Assembly: GCA_018057605.1 (NCBI GenBank)
Contig: JAGPDK010000002.1
Coordinates: forward strand, 1 to 36,184
DNA: 36,184 nucleotides
DNA from: Kofleriaceae bacterium
GTDB lineage: Bacteria > Myxococcota_A > Polyangia > Haliangiales > Haliangiaceae
Direction: 5' to 3'
Part shown: positions 24,604-33,207 of the stretch, piece by piece
Layout of the letters: each line of letters starts with the position of its first letter
How positions within the stretch are numbered: the first letter of the stretch is position 1
Position numbers and translations under genes: made by a program
Notes under the pieces: generated by a model
The model's input: the letters and a program-made list of their open reading frames with translations, nothing else
What the model was told of the DNA's origin: nothing
Databases searched by the model: none

Positions 24604-26283
24604 ATGAAGACGCCTCGCCTGAGTTTCCTCACCTTCGGCGTGACGTTGGGTTTGGCTGCGGTCGCTGGCTGTGGCGTGTCCCAAGGTGACTACACCAATG
24701 ACAAAGTTGAACCAACGTTGGCGGTGGCGACGCCGGAACGCGGCACGCTTTCGAACAGCACGCAGCTGACCGTCACCGGCACTGCCACGGACGATGATTC
24801 CGGCGTGGCCAAGGTAACCGTCAATGATGCGTCTGCAACCGTGAACTCCGACGGGTCTTTTTCCGCAACCGTGCAAGTTGCCGAAGGCGTGCAGCTGCTG
24901 CGTACCGTGGTTACTGACCGCGCTGGCAACACGTCGACGGACACCCGAGCGGTGATGGCCGGTACCTTGGTGAAAGCCAGCGACCCGTTGACCAACGCCG
25001 TCATCGCTAAAATCGACGCTAACGCCATCACGACCCTGGCTCACATGGTGAGCAACCAGATTTCCGCGTTGGATCTTACCGCTGCGATCGGCACCGACGT
25101 ACCACTGGCCGAATCGGGCGGATCTTGTTTAGGCTATAAAGCAACCCTGCAAAAAATCAACAAAGGCGCGGTGACGCTAGCCTTGGTACCAGGCGCTGGC
25201 AAGTTGAGCACGACGGTTACCGTGGCGAACCTCGACGTGCAGGTGAAAGTAAATTTCAAAGCGGCGTGTATTGGTGGTTCGTCGACGGTGAGAATCCGCG
25301 CCACGGCTACCAACCTCAGCGGCGACTTGGCGCTGAGCGCTACAGGTGGGCAAGTGGCTGCGGCCGTGAACGCGTTGGATATTAGTTTTGATAACTTCGA
25401 TGTTGATGCTTCGGGCGTGCCCGGCGCGGTGGTGAATTTGTTCCAAAACAAAGTCAACGACGCCGTAATTAACGCTGTGCGAGATGCGGTGCGGGCCTCG
25501 GTCCCCGATATGGTGAAAACGGCATTGGCTGATTATTCTGGGCGCGCATTTGAAAGGACCGTGCTCGGCGAAAAACTAACGGTGGCGGTGACCACGGACG
25601 CCCTTGTCATCGATGCGGGCGGCATCTTTTTGTCACTCGGTGGCAAAGCGACTGCAGCCAACGGTCCCGGCGCTGAGTATGTGGCCTCACCCATGCCCGC
25701 GAGCGCTGCGCTGATGACCAGCACCGGCAACATCGGGTTTGGCGTTGCAGATGATTTCCTCAATCAATTATTTGCCGGCGTGTGGGCCACCGGTAGCCTT
25801 GATCTTGATCTGCCATTTGGTAGCCAAATTCCAGCGGCGCTATTTTTTGGTGACACCGCGGATCATGCAAAGATCAAGATGTTGTTGCCTCCCTCGGCAT
25901 CCACCGACGCCAATGGCGCCTTGACCCTTACGGTTGGCGATGCCTTGCTCACCGTGCTCGATGCGCAAGGAGGCGAACTGGCATCATTTGCAGTTTCGTT
26001 GACGCTGCCGGTGACTGCACAAGTCGATGCTATGGGCGGCGTGGCGCTGATGGTTGGCAAGCCGGTGGTTGCGGCGCAAGTGTTAGCGCAAAGTCCGAGT
26101 CTGCCTCGGCCGATTACCGAAGAACTCATCGTTGGCTTAGCGGAACTAGCAGCTACCCAGGTCTCAACGGTAACCAACACCACGCTCAGCGTGATTCCGG
26201 TGCCAATGCAAACTCACATCAAGAACATCGGCATTAAAGCCAGTGCTGGCTATCTGATGGTTGGTGCCGATTTGGTGCCGTAA
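24604..26283 (+). CDS. Lipoprotein with Ig-like domain and possible BPI-like lipid-binding domain
   Basis: The 559-residue protein has a signal peptide with lipobox VAGC (lipidated Cys23). Residues of about 36-118 form an Ig-like domain of the bacterial Big type (TQLTVTGTATDDDSGVAKV, LLRTVVTDRAGNTSTDT). From about 125 on, long amphipathic helices and strands (TNAVIAKIDANAITTLAHMV, NKVNDAVINAVRDAVRASVP) alternate in a way that resembles the tubular lipid-binding BPI/LBP fold, but this is a weak, shape-based inference. There are only two Cys in the mature part (SCLGYK, KAACIGG), which could form one disulphide. A TAGTCA box ends six bases before the ATG and no ribosome binding site is seen. The protein may carry or bind lipids at the envelope. 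Confidence 0.65.
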   Translation: MKTPRLSFLTFGVTLGLAAVAGCGVSQGDYTNDKVEPTLAVATPERGTLSNSTQLTVTGTATDDDSGVAKVTVNDASATVNSDGSFSATVQVAEGVQLLRTVVTDRAGNTSTDTRAVMAGTLVKASDPLTNAVIAKIDANAITTLAHMVSNQISALDLTAAIGTDVPLAESGGSCLGYKATLQKINKGAVTLALVPGAGKLSTTVTVANLDVQVKVNFKAACIGGSSTVRIRATATNLSGDLALSATGGQVAAAVNALDISFDNFDVDASGVPGAVVNLFQNKVNDAVINAVRDAVRASVPDMVKTALADYSGRAFERTVLGEKLTVAVTTDALVIDAGGIFLSLGGKATAANGPGAEYVASPMPASAALMTSTGNIGFGVADDFLNQLFAGVWATGSLDLDLPFGSQIPAALFFGDTADHAKIKMLLPPSASTDANGALTLTVGDALLTVLDAQGGELASFAVSLTLPVTAQVDAMGGVALMVGKPVVAAQVLAQSPSLPRPITEELIVGLAELAATQVSTVTNTTLSVIPVPMQTHIKNIGIKASAGYLMVGADLVP

Positions 26284-26439
26284 CAACCTTGGCAGGCACT
26301 GGGCGTCGTACCGCACGGCGGTGACATTGCCGTCGAGGAGTAGGGTTGAGTTGTTCAGTCGTCACATTTTCGACGATCATTCCGCAGGTTTACTAACGCT
26401 TGACTCTTTGGTGTGGCCCGCATGCGCGACCGCCGCATA

Positions 26440-27816
26440 TCACACCAAATAGTCGATGCACCTCGCATAGTCGATCGGGCCGCCGGTCCATTTTGATGCG
26501 TTGGTGTTCGCCGTAATGGCGAGTGCAGCGTGGTCATCGTGTAGCGCCGCAAGGCCACGGCGCTGGCCAACGTTGGTCGGCCGGGCGGGTTGTGCCTCGA
26601 TGATCCGGTTACGATGGTCGAAAAAAATCCAGCCATGGGCATTGGCTTCGACTCGGCAGCCGCCTTCGTGCAGCAGCGTATGGTGGGCACTACACAACAA
26701 TATGAGGTTAGCCAACGCCGTTGCGCCGCCGTTGGCCCAGTGCTCAATGTGATGTCCGTCGACGTAGCGGCTGTGCATGCAACCCGGAAAACGGCAAGTC
26801 CGGTCGCGCAGCAACAATGCCCGCTTGATTGTGGCTGGAATCGTCCGGGTTTTGCGTCCGACCGACAGCGGCACGCCTTGCGGATCGACGGTGGCAACCA
26901 CTAGGCCAGCGTCGCAGCAAAAGCGGCGCGCGGTTGTCGCCGCGATAATTTCGCCGTCGGCCATCATGGCCAGATCCGCCGGTTCTGCTGAACCGTGCAA
27001 GCCGCCGTGCGGCACGGTGATGATGATTTCGACCGGGGTGCGCTGGGGTCGGGTGCCACGCATGCGATCCTGGATAATGTTCATGAACGCATCGGCGCGC
27101 TGCCGGCCACGGTCGGCAGACGTTGGTGCTTTTGCTGTCGGCAGTTTATCGGACGAATGTTCAGCGGGAGTCGGTTCAGCGGGAGTCGGTTCAGCCCCCA
27201 TCGATTCCGCGGGCGATGTGTCAATTGCAGCATTAAGCGCGGCCCAAACAATCGCCGCTTCATCGCTCGGCAATACCACTTCAAACTTCACCATGCCGTT
27301 ATCGAGACTTCGCCGAGTCACTGTGCGCTGCGCCGCAACTTGTGCGGCAATTTCCGCTCCGGTCATCGCTCCAGCTGCCGCCCCGTGAGCTTGATCATAC
27401 GCTTGTACGTTCTCATACGAGCGGCACAATGTATCGAGCTGCGACGCTGGCATGCGCTTGGCGTACGCGACCCACAGTTCTTCTTTTTCTGCCGTCGCCA
27501 CCCGCGTAATCGCCCGGGCTTGCGAATACGACATCGCGCCAAGTCGCAATTGCTCGTCGACCAGCGGCAGCTCAGCCAACTTGCGTGCAACTCGCACCCG
27601 CTCACGTGCTGTGCGCAAATCCCAGCCCACCCGCCAAGCCAACCAATGTGCACACGACAACGCGCCCTGCACATGCCAGCCAGCACCGATATCGAATTCA
27701 CGAATCGCGGTTAACAGCCGATGCATCGCAGCGTCGATATGCGCCGACATTTCAGCGATTTGTTCACCCAGCGCATCGACATCGAGAGCAGCCTTCACCT
27801 TTGCACCATGTTGCAT
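26440..27816 (-). CDS. DUF222 and HNH endonuclease protein (13E12 repeat family type)
   Basis: The 458-residue protein has an N-terminal DUF222 region (about 20-290), beginning with helices and RVRVARKLAELPLVDEQLRLGAMS. The C-terminal HNH nuclease domain (about 340-395) has CRFPGC, DGHHIEHWANGGAT, NLILLC and HHTLLHEGG; the His and Asn positions needed for a beta-beta-alpha metal nuclease are present. Genes of this type are abundant in Actinobacteria and some Myxococcota and often occur as dispersed copies, so it may be mobile or selfish, but no terminal repeats are visible here. A Pro/Glu-rich spacer contains short repeats. The ATG is preceded, six bases away, by TAGAAT, a possible -10 box of a leaderless transcript. 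Confidence 0.9.
   Translation of the reverse strand: MQHGAKVKAALDVDALGEQIAEMSAHIDAAMHRLLTAIREFDIGAGWHVQGALSCAHWLAWRVGWDLRTARERVRVARKLAELPLVDEQLRLGAMSYSQARAITRVATAEKEELWVAYAKRMPASQLDTLCRSYENVQAYDQAHGAAAGAMTGAEIAAQVAAQRTVTRRSLDNGMVKFEVVLPSDEAAIVWAALNAAIDTSPAESMGAEPTPAEPTPAEHSSDKLPTAKAPTSADRGRQRADAFMNIIQDRMRGTRPQRTPVEIIITVPHGGLHGSAEPADLAMMADGEIIAATTARRFCCDAGLVVATVDPQGVPLSVGRKTRTIPATIKRALLLRDRTCRFPGCMHSRYVDGHHIEHWANGGATALANLILLCSAHHTLLHEGGCRVEANAHGWIFFDHRNRIIEAQPARPTNVGQRRGLAALHDDHAALAITANTNASKWTGGPIDYARCIDYLV
27160..27195. repeat. 15-bp tandem repeat inside the DUF222-HNH gene
   Basis: TTCAGCGGGAGTCGG occurs at 27160 and 27175, followed by a partial copy to 27195. On the coding strand it gives the run PAEPTPAEPTPAE, in the linker between DUF222 and HNH. 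The unit is five codons, so the frame is preserved. Confidence 0.9.
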
Positions 27817-27822
27817 GTAAAT

Positions 27823-27828
27823 ATTCTA
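27823..27828 (-). promoter_or_regulatory. -10 box TAGAAT, probable leaderless start
   Basis: TAGAAT (minus strand) is followed by the six bases ATTTAC and then the ATG of the HNH gene at 27816. No Shine-Dalgarno sequence is present. Confidence 0.5.
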
Positions 27829-28003
27829 TCACCTGATTTTTCGACGCTGTGATTGGCTCACTGTGCCGAGAAGTGTCGGTGCGATGAAAGAAAATCACCA
27901 GCGCCGACTATCGGTTCGTGCTGCGAACATGCCAGCGTTGCACTGGCCTTTAGAGCGCTGATGGTTGGCGTGAATGTTCTCGGCCAAAAAATCACGTCAA
28001 TAT

Positions 28004-28027
28004 AAATCGGAAACATTTTTCCGATTT
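28004..28027. terminator. Perfect 10-bp inverted repeat with 4-bp loop
   Basis: AAATCGGAAA (28004-28013) pairs exactly with TTTCCGATTT (28018-28027) around CATT. Read on the minus strand it ends in TTTATATT, which would suit a Rho-independent terminator. It could instead be a palindromic operator; no neighbouring gene decides between them. Confidence 0.45.
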
Positions 28028-28325
28028 CAACATAGACTACAGTCCGAAAACCGGACGTGCATCCATGTTCATTCCGCGCCAAATGCCAATTGGCGCATGC
28101 AAATCAACAACGATCGCTAATTCAAGTTCAGCACATTTGCCGTTCCACCCGCCGATCACAAACAGCGCGCAAGGCCAAGCATCGCTATCAAATACCGCAA
28201 CCCACCCGCGACGCGACGGCGGCGCATCAGGCTCCGCGCGAGCACCAACTTCCGCGGCCGCGCGGCCAGCCGCAACGCAACCGTTCAAGCTCCACCTCGC
28301 TCCCTCCGGAGCCTCTGTGAGCCGA

Positions 28326-28373
28326 CCGTTCACTCATCCGTTCACCCATCCGTTTACCCCTCCGTTCACCCGT
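28326..28373. repeat. Four imperfect tandem 12-bp units
   Basis: The units begin at 28326, 28338, 28350 and 28362, with consensus CCGTTCACCCAT and one to two differences per unit. The repeat is intergenic; a chance reading of the plus strand gives serial PFT triplets, but no gene is supported. Confidence 0.9.
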
Positions 28374-28551
28374 CCCTGCGCATCACTGCGCACCAAAGTT
28401 GTTGCATGACCAGCAAGACCAGCATCATCACGCCGCCGCCGCTGTGCACCACTCGGTCGTCGAACTGCTGACACAAAGCTGGCCGCCAGCCCGGTGCTTG
28501 CGACACAATCGGGGGATTTTCACCACCACCGGCGCCGGTCGTCGCTGCTAG

Positions 28552-29967
28552 TTGCCATGCCAAGCGGTGCAGCCGTGGCCCGCTGCTTGCTTTAGTGTTC
28601 GCGTGCTTTCATTCTTCATTTTTGCTGCGACAACTAGTGTGAGTTGGACCGGTGCAACCGGCCCTGCGAACCCCGTCACCGTTGAGGTTTCGGCCGACGT
28701 TGCGGCTGCTGCGAACGCAACTCCGGCGGCTGATGGCACCGTGGAATCGGGTATGGCGGTGCTAGAGGGTGCGGTGGTCGTTTCGAGCCCTGCGGTCGAT
28801 GTAATGCGTCGAGGCTTGGCGTTCTGTGACCGCCATGGTGGCTCTGCGGACAATGCTTGTTTATGGGTTTTTACCGGCGTTGAACCGGTCGATACTGACA
28901 GCGTGCAAGCCACCGTGCGTGGCAGTTGGATGGGTGGACTGGGCGGCGACAAGGCTGACAACACGACGAGCGAGGCCGCGACTTTTGAAGAATCCGTCAC
29001 GGGGCGGATCCTCGGCGCGCAAGTTGAGCATCGTTTGCAATGGCAACCACAAGCTGGCCTGCGCGACTCATTTTGGCGCTCGGGCCGCGGCTTGCTGCGC
29101 TTGCATCACGAGTTTGTGGTGCCGCCGATGTGGTCGTTTGGCAATCAACAGACTCGGCTTAGCGCCATGCAAGCCACGGTTGGGTTGGGTAAATGGTATG
29201 CGCCTAGCAAGGCGGGTTGGACCGAAGCGGCCTGGGATCGCAACGTGGCAATTCAAGGCGCGGTGCTACTGCACAAGCGCTGGCGTTTTTCGCTGATTGA
29301 AGGCTCGTTGTTTTCAGCGGGTGTGCAAACGTCGCAAACCAGCACTGAAAAACGTGGACGCTCGGTTGATGTGCTTACCTTGGATGGCCTCGTAGTAAGC
29401 CGAGGCTTCGGTCAAAACGCGCTGCGCTTCAATGCTGGTTTACAATATTTGTCGCCGGTGACCGACTACGTTCGCCGAGGCAATAGTGAAAGCAGCGCTG
29501 GCGGCGGGGTTTCAACACCGCGCGTGAATGTCATGTATCAACGCGGCGATTTTACCACGCCGGAGCAACTTGCTTTGCAGATCGGCGGCGGCACCTGGGC
29601 GCGGATTAGCCCAAGTGGGTTGAGCGCCGACGTTGGTTACGCTGGCAACGTCAGTACCCAAGGTCCGATTGCGGGCTTGACTCTGCGCCTCGACGGCAAC
29701 CTGGGGCGCGCCCGGCGTGCAGCGCAGACCCAACTGGCCGACGTTACTGAGATGGCAGTGACGGAACTCACGGTCGGTCAACAGTTTTGGTTTGCCCGCG
29801 GTGAGGCCACGTTTTCCAAAGCGTTAGGTCATGGGCTCAACGGTGCGCTGCAACTATGGGTTGAGCGCAGCGATCGCGATAATCCGCAACAACCCCAACT
29901 TTCCGACGGTGAATTCCGCATCGCGACTGGCGGCCAAGTGTCGCTTGGTTGGGTTTGGGCCAAGTAG
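28552..29967 (+). CDS. Secreted protein, probable outer-membrane beta-barrel
   Basis: The 471-residue protein has a hydrophobic N-terminal stretch (VLSFFIFAATTSVSW, residues 18-32) that could act as a signal sequence. From about residue 120 it shows many short alternating strands with aromatic and glycine residues (VRGSWMGGLGGD, HEFVVPPMWSFGNQQTRLSAMQATVGLGKWY, LRFNAGLQYLSPVTDYV). It ends with GGQVSLGWVWAK, so the aromatic end is followed by two residues. Four potential cysteines lie near the N-terminus (CDRHGG, NACLWV). The start is uncertain: a TTG at 28552 is used, and a GTG at 28603 is a shorter option without a basic N-region. The family was not identified. Confidence 0.65.
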   Translation: MPCQAVQPWPAACFSVRVLSFFIFAATTSVSWTGATGPANPVTVEVSADVAAAANATPAADGTVESGMAVLEGAVVVSSPAVDVMRRGLAFCDRHGGSADNACLWVFTGVEPVDTDSVQATVRGSWMGGLGGDKADNTTSEAATFEESVTGRILGAQVEHRLQWQPQAGLRDSFWRSGRGLLRLHHEFVVPPMWSFGNQQTRLSAMQATVGLGKWYAPSKAGWTEAAWDRNVAIQGAVLLHKRWRFSLIEGSLFSAGVQTSQTSTEKRGRSVDVLTLDGLVVSRGFGQNALRFNAGLQYLSPVTDYVRRGNSESSAGGGVSTPRVNVMYQRGDFTTPEQLALQIGGGTWARISPSGLSADVGYAGNVSTQGPIAGLTLRLDGNLGRARRAAQTQLADVTEMAVTELTVGQQFWFARGEATFSKALGHGLNGALQLWVERSDRDNPQQPQLSDGEFRIATGGQVSLGWVWAK

Positions 29968-30001
29968 CGGCGGCAGTCGAGATACGTTATCGTCAGCGGC
30001 G

Positions 30002-30820
30002 ATGTCCACAAGGCGAATCAACGATACCGATCTTTGGGTTGAAGATACCGGGACCGGCGTTGCAGCTGACGGCAAGGTACGCCCCACCATCGTGTTTAGC
30101 CACGGGTTGCTTTTTTCCACTGCGCTGTTTGCACCGCAAGTCGCAGCGCTGCGCGATGAGTATCGCTGTGTTGCCTATGATCACCGCGGCCAAGGCCGAA
30201 GTGGCGCGAGCGACATGCGCAGCATCGACATTGACGTCTTGTATCAAGATGCCGTCGCGTTAATTGAGTCGCTAAAGGTTGGGCCCGTGCACTTTGTGGG
30301 GCTATCGATGGGTGGTTTCGTCGGCATGCGGCTCGCGGCGCGCCGACCCGATTTGGTGCGTACGCTGACCGTGCTGGAATCTTCTGCAGATGTCGAGCCG
30401 GCTGAAAATATGCTGCGGTATCGCTTCCTTAGTACTGCGGCGCGCATCGTGGGCATGGCGCCAGTCGCGAACCGAGTGATGAAAATTGTATTTGCGCAAA
30501 GCACCCTCAATGATCCTGCTCGACGAGCGGAGTTGCAGCAGTGGAAAAAACTGTTGGTTAGCAACAAGCGCAGCATTTGGCGCGCCGTCAATGGCGTCAT
30601 CGAACGCAAAGCTATCTATCCCGAGCTGGGCAAGATCGTTTGCCCGACCCTGGTCATCGTCGGTGACGAGGATGTCGCCACCGTGCCGGCAAAGTCGGAA
30701 CGCATCGCCGCCGCCGTGCCGGGGGCGCGGCTGCTGCGGATCCCTCGGGCCGGTCATTCGTCGTCGCTCGAAGCGCCGGTTGCCGTCAACCAAGCGCTGG
30801 CTACGTTTTTAGCTCAATGA
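30002..30820 (+). CDS. Alpha/beta hydrolase
   Basis: The 272-residue protein has the classical fold. The oxyanion loop is SHGLLF (33-38), the nucleophile elbow is GLSMGG with Ser102, the acid is probably Asp224 in GDEDVATVP, and the catalytic base is His252 in AGHSSSLEAP. YDHRGQGRSG (59-68) is the usual loop after strand 4. It resembles 3-oxoadipate enol-lactonase and other small esterases or lactonases; the substrate is unknown. It has no signal peptide and should be cytoplasmic. The start ATG at 30002 is 34 bases after the previous stop, with no ribosome binding site. Confidence 0.9.
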   Translation: MSTRRINDTDLWVEDTGTGVAADGKVRPTIVFSHGLLFSTALFAPQVAALRDEYRCVAYDHRGQGRSGASDMRSIDIDVLYQDAVALIESLKVGPVHFVGLSMGGFVGMRLAARRPDLVRTLTVLESSADVEPAENMLRYRFLSTAARIVGMAPVANRVMKIVFAQSTLNDPARRAELQQWKKLLVSNKRSIWRAVNGVIERKAIYPELGKIVCPTLVIVGDEDVATVPAKSERIAAAVPGARLLRIPRAGHSSSLEAPVAVNQALATFLAQ

Positions 30821-30832
30821 CTGCACCCGCGG

Positions 30833-31786
30833 CTACTCGGCAACGGCAGCGGTGTCGTCGGCACTCTCGGTCACCGCAAGAATTTCGTTAACGTCCCAGT
30901 GCGGCGCTTCGTCGGCCAGTTCAAGTAACAGCTGTTCAAATGTTTCAGCGTTCATGGGCGTTGCGGTTTCGCGCCACACGCTCGACATCGCCAACCGGCT
31001 GCGCAACGCTGTGGTGAAAATATCCAGCCAGCTCGGCGAGCTGTAGGTGAAATTGAGCGACAACGCGTCAGAAAAACCATGGGTCGCATGCCAGGTGCCG
31101 CGTGGCACAAACAGGAAACTCCCGGGTTCCAGCACGATGGTTTGGCAGTCGGCGGGCAGGTGGTGCGGCATGGGTAGTGTTGCGTAGGTTTGCAATTCTG
31201 CGTCGACAACTTGCCCCATGGTATGCCGGGTCAACGGACTTTCGACGTGATGGTTAGGTGCGAGCTGCCACTGCTTGCGGCCATGCAATTGCAAAACAAA
31301 GTTCATGTTTTGGTCGAAATGCGGCGCGGTGCCTTTGCCTTGTGGCGTGGCGTAGACCAAGCACCGGCTTTGGGTCAGCGCGGAAAGTTGTAGCTCGTGG
31401 CGCAGCGCACCGAGCCAGCGCTGCAATTCTGCCGCAATCAAGTGCGCTTCGTTGAACAGCAGCCCCATGCCGTTAGCAAACAGTTTGCGTGCGTCAAGCG
31501 TCGACGCATCGATCGAACTGGCTTCGTCAGCAACGTCGGGCAAATGCGCCGCCACCGCAAATGGCCAGGCCTTGAGCAACGCATCGAGCGAGGCCAAAAA
31601 TGGCAACGTAGTCAGCGGCGCAATCGAATCGGTTAGGCCATGCACGACAAACGGTTGATTCGCAGCATACGCGACCATGAACTCCGCACGCGTGCGCGGC
31701 TGCACCAGCGCGTTGAGATAGGGCGTCACGCGCGACACGGCAGGCACAAGTGGCAGGTCAAAGCGTTGGCGGGCACGTTGCCACAC
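30833..31786 (-). CDS. JmjC-domain / cupin-8-like 2-oxoglutarate oxygenase
   Basis: The 317-residue protein has the double-stranded beta-helix fold of JmjC-type Fe(II)/2-oxoglutarate oxygenases. The metal ligands are H156 and D158 (APHFDQNMNF) and H233 (VPRGTWHATHGF). GRKQW (169-173) is the region that binds 2-oxoglutarate in related proteins. Related bacterial enzymes hydroxylate ribosomal proteins, and others hydroxylate small molecules or peptides; the target here is unknown. The GTG start at 31786 has TCGAAT six bases upstream. It diverges from recR, and its tail is convergent with the hydrolase gene only 12 bases away. Confidence 0.88.
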   Translation of the reverse strand: MWQRARQRFDLPLVPAVSRVTPYLNALVQPRTRAEFMVAYAANQPFVVHGLTDSIAPLTTLPFLASLDALLKAWPFAVAAHLPDVADEASSIDASTLDARKLFANGMGLLFNEAHLIAAELQRWLGALRHELQLSALTQSRCLVYATPQGKGTAPHFDQNMNFVLQLHGRKQWQLAPNHHVESPLTRHTMGQVVDAELQTYATLPMPHHLPADCQTIVLEPGSFLFVPRGTWHATHGFSDALSLNFTYSSPSWLDIFTTALRSRLAMSSVWRETATPMNAETFEQLLLELADEAPHWDVNEILAVTESADDTAAVAE

Positions 31787-31912
31787 TCGCTCATTCGACT
31801 CGGCGCGGCTATGGCCACGGCCACTTCACTGCGCGATCATCACGGCCTTGCATCGCGCTGCCCTTTGCATAAGCGCTGGCGTCCTTCGCCGAGCCAGGGT
31901 AAACCGTCGGCG

Positions 31913-32509
31913 ATGTCGGTAGATCCCATTCGCAAACTGGTACAGGAGCTCGGCCGCTTGCCGGGCATTGGTGAGAAGTCGGCAACCCGGTTGGCGTTTC
32001 ACTTGCTGCGGGCACCCAAACATCAGACCCGCGAGCTGGCCCAGGCGCTCATTGATGTTACCGAAAAGATCCAACTGTGTTCGATCTGCACCAACATGAC
32101 GCAACAAGATCCGTGCGCCACCTGCAGTGATGTGCGGCGCGAGGCGCGGGTGATTTGTGTGGTGTCGTCGCCATCGGATTTAGTCGCGATCGATCGCGGC
32201 GGCCATTTTCGTGGCAAATACCATGTGTTGCACGGCGTGCTGTCGCCGTTGGAAGGCATTGGCCCCGACGATCTACGCATTGCGGAGTTGGTGCGGCGCC
32301 TTGGTGCTGATGCACCGGTGGAAGAAGTCATTGTTGCCACCAGCCCGAGCGTGGAAGGCGAAGCCACGGCAATGTACCTGGCCCGCTTGATCAAGCCTCT
32401 CGGCATCAAGGTTTCGCGCATCGCCACCGGTTTGCCCGTTGGTGGCGAGCTGGAATACACCGACCAAGCCACCATTGCGCGGGCACTGTCCGGCCGCGCT
32501 CAGATGTGA
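31913..32509 (+). CDS. recR: Recombination mediator protein RecR
   Basis: The 198-residue protein has the standard length. It has an N-terminal helix-hairpin-helix (LVQELGRLPGIGEKSATRLA, 9-28), a four-Cys zinc finger (C56, C59, C68, C71) and a Toprim domain (about 79-175, including VVSSPSDLVAID and ATSPSVEGEATAMYL). RecR works with RecO/RecF to load RecA on gapped DNA. The ATG at 31913 is preferred because the family starts there; a longer in-frame extension upstream overlaps the divergent oxygenase gene. Unlike many genomes, dnaX and ybaB are not next to it. Confidence 0.97.
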   Translation: MSVDPIRKLVQELGRLPGIGEKSATRLAFHLLRAPKHQTRELAQALIDVTEKIQLCSICTNMTQQDPCATCSDVRREARVICVVSSPSDLVAIDRGGHFRGKYHVLHGVLSPLEGIGPDDLRIAELVRRLGADAPVEEVIVATSPSVEGEATAMYLARLIKPLGIKVSRIATGLPVGGELEYTDQATIARALSGRAQM

Positions 32510-32571
32510 CTGCAAAATCAAATACGATTTATTGCAAGGCAAAAGCGATCTTGACGTAGCCTGCTCGCAAG

Positions 32572-33075
32572 ATGGCAAAATCAAAACAAGCAGCTCAAAT
32601 TGAATGGTTCGGCGGGATTTATTCATCACCACCGGCGCTAAACATTACCTCGTCGGCAGACATTGATTTGGCGAAGCACTTCGCTGGTGACGCCGCCGCC
32701 AACGAAGATGCCGCGCCGCCTGCCGCACCGCCTGCCAAACCGGGCGCGGCCGAAGTATTGGTGTGGATGACTGCCGACGGCACCGTGCTCGGCAAACATA
32801 CCTATGCTGCCGACCAAGCGGCCGTGCACGCGGTTGAACATTTTTTGCAGACCACCAAAGCGCCAACTGCTGGCGCCGCCCACCAGCCGCAGCGCCTGGT
32901 TGTTGGTGATTCGGCCCTGGCCGAGATCTTGCGCAAGGGTTTGCCCGCCGAGATCAAAATCGCAATCGAACACACCATGGAGCTCGACGACCTGATGATG
33001 GACGAGTTCGAGCTGTATCCCGCCGATATCGACGCTACGGTGCCTGCGATTGCAGCGTTGTTGCGACACGCATAA
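32572..33075 (+). CDS. Acidic protein of unknown function
   Basis: The 167-residue protein has no signal peptide. A short N-terminal part (1-45) is followed by an Ala/Pro-rich linker (about 46-58). A compact domain comes next, with VLVWMTADGTVLGKHTY and PQRLVVGDSALAEILRKGLP. These strands and the acidic C-terminal segment MELDDLMMDEFELY slightly resemble DUF6930-like domains of predicted-product proteins, but this is only an impression. It has no Cys. The gene lies 62 bases after recR on the same strand and could be cotranscribed with it. No function is proposed. Confidence 0.6.
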   Translation: MAKSKQAAQIEWFGGIYSSPPALNITSSADIDLAKHFAGDAAANEDAAPPAAPPAKPGAAEVLVWMTADGTVLGKHTYAADQAAVHAVEHFLQTTKAPTAGAAHQPQRLVVGDSALAEILRKGLPAEIKIAIEHTMELDDLMMDEFELYPADIDATVPAIAALLRHA

Positions 33076-33104
33076 CGGTTTGCATTTGACCTGGTATCAA
33101 AACG

Positions 33105-33156
33105 GTTACAAGTAACGGATTGCATGAAGCGCGACAAATCGCGCTTTGCTTGTAAC
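33105..33156. promoter_or_regulatory. Nested inverted repeat in the leader of the fasciclin gene
   Basis: An inner perfect hairpin pairs AAGCGCGA (33127-33134) with TCGCGCTT (33139-33146) around CAAA. An outer pair GTTACAAG (33105-33112) matches CTTGTAAC (33149-33156) exactly. It lies between the preceding stop (33075) and the fasciclin start (33208). It may be a terminator, a leader hairpin or an operator; a long T-run is absent. Confidence 0.55.
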
Positions 33157-33207
33157 GATGATTTACGTCGAGCACTCCAATGCACAATCTTAACTTTGGA
33201 GTTTTCG

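Larger units (their letters stand above)
27817..28551. other. 735-bp region without a convincing gene
   Basis: No reading frame in this stretch has a recognisable domain or a plausible start. A 98-codon minus-strand frame (28037-28333) ends just before the inverted repeat at 28004-28027, but it begins at a GTG inside a repeat and was not called. The stretch holds that inverted repeat, a smaller hairpin (GTCCG 28042-28046 with CGGAC 28052-28056) and the 12-bp repeat at 28326-28373. Confidence 0.6.

Noticed and set aside
26995-27714. Plus-strand open frame of 239 codons opposite the HNH gene
   Set aside because: It is rich in Arg, His and Cys with no motif; the minus strand has a complete DUF222-HNH protein.
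28037-28333. Minus-strand open frame of 98 codons in the 735-bp region
   Set aside because: It begins at a GTG inside the tandem repeat, has no ribosome binding site and no recognisable domain. The hairpin downstream of its end makes it not impossible, but it is not called.
32511-32536. Imperfect inverted repeat after recR (TGCAAAATC with GATTTATTGCA)
   Set aside because: The arms differ by a two-base bulge and no T-run follows; too weak to name as a terminator.
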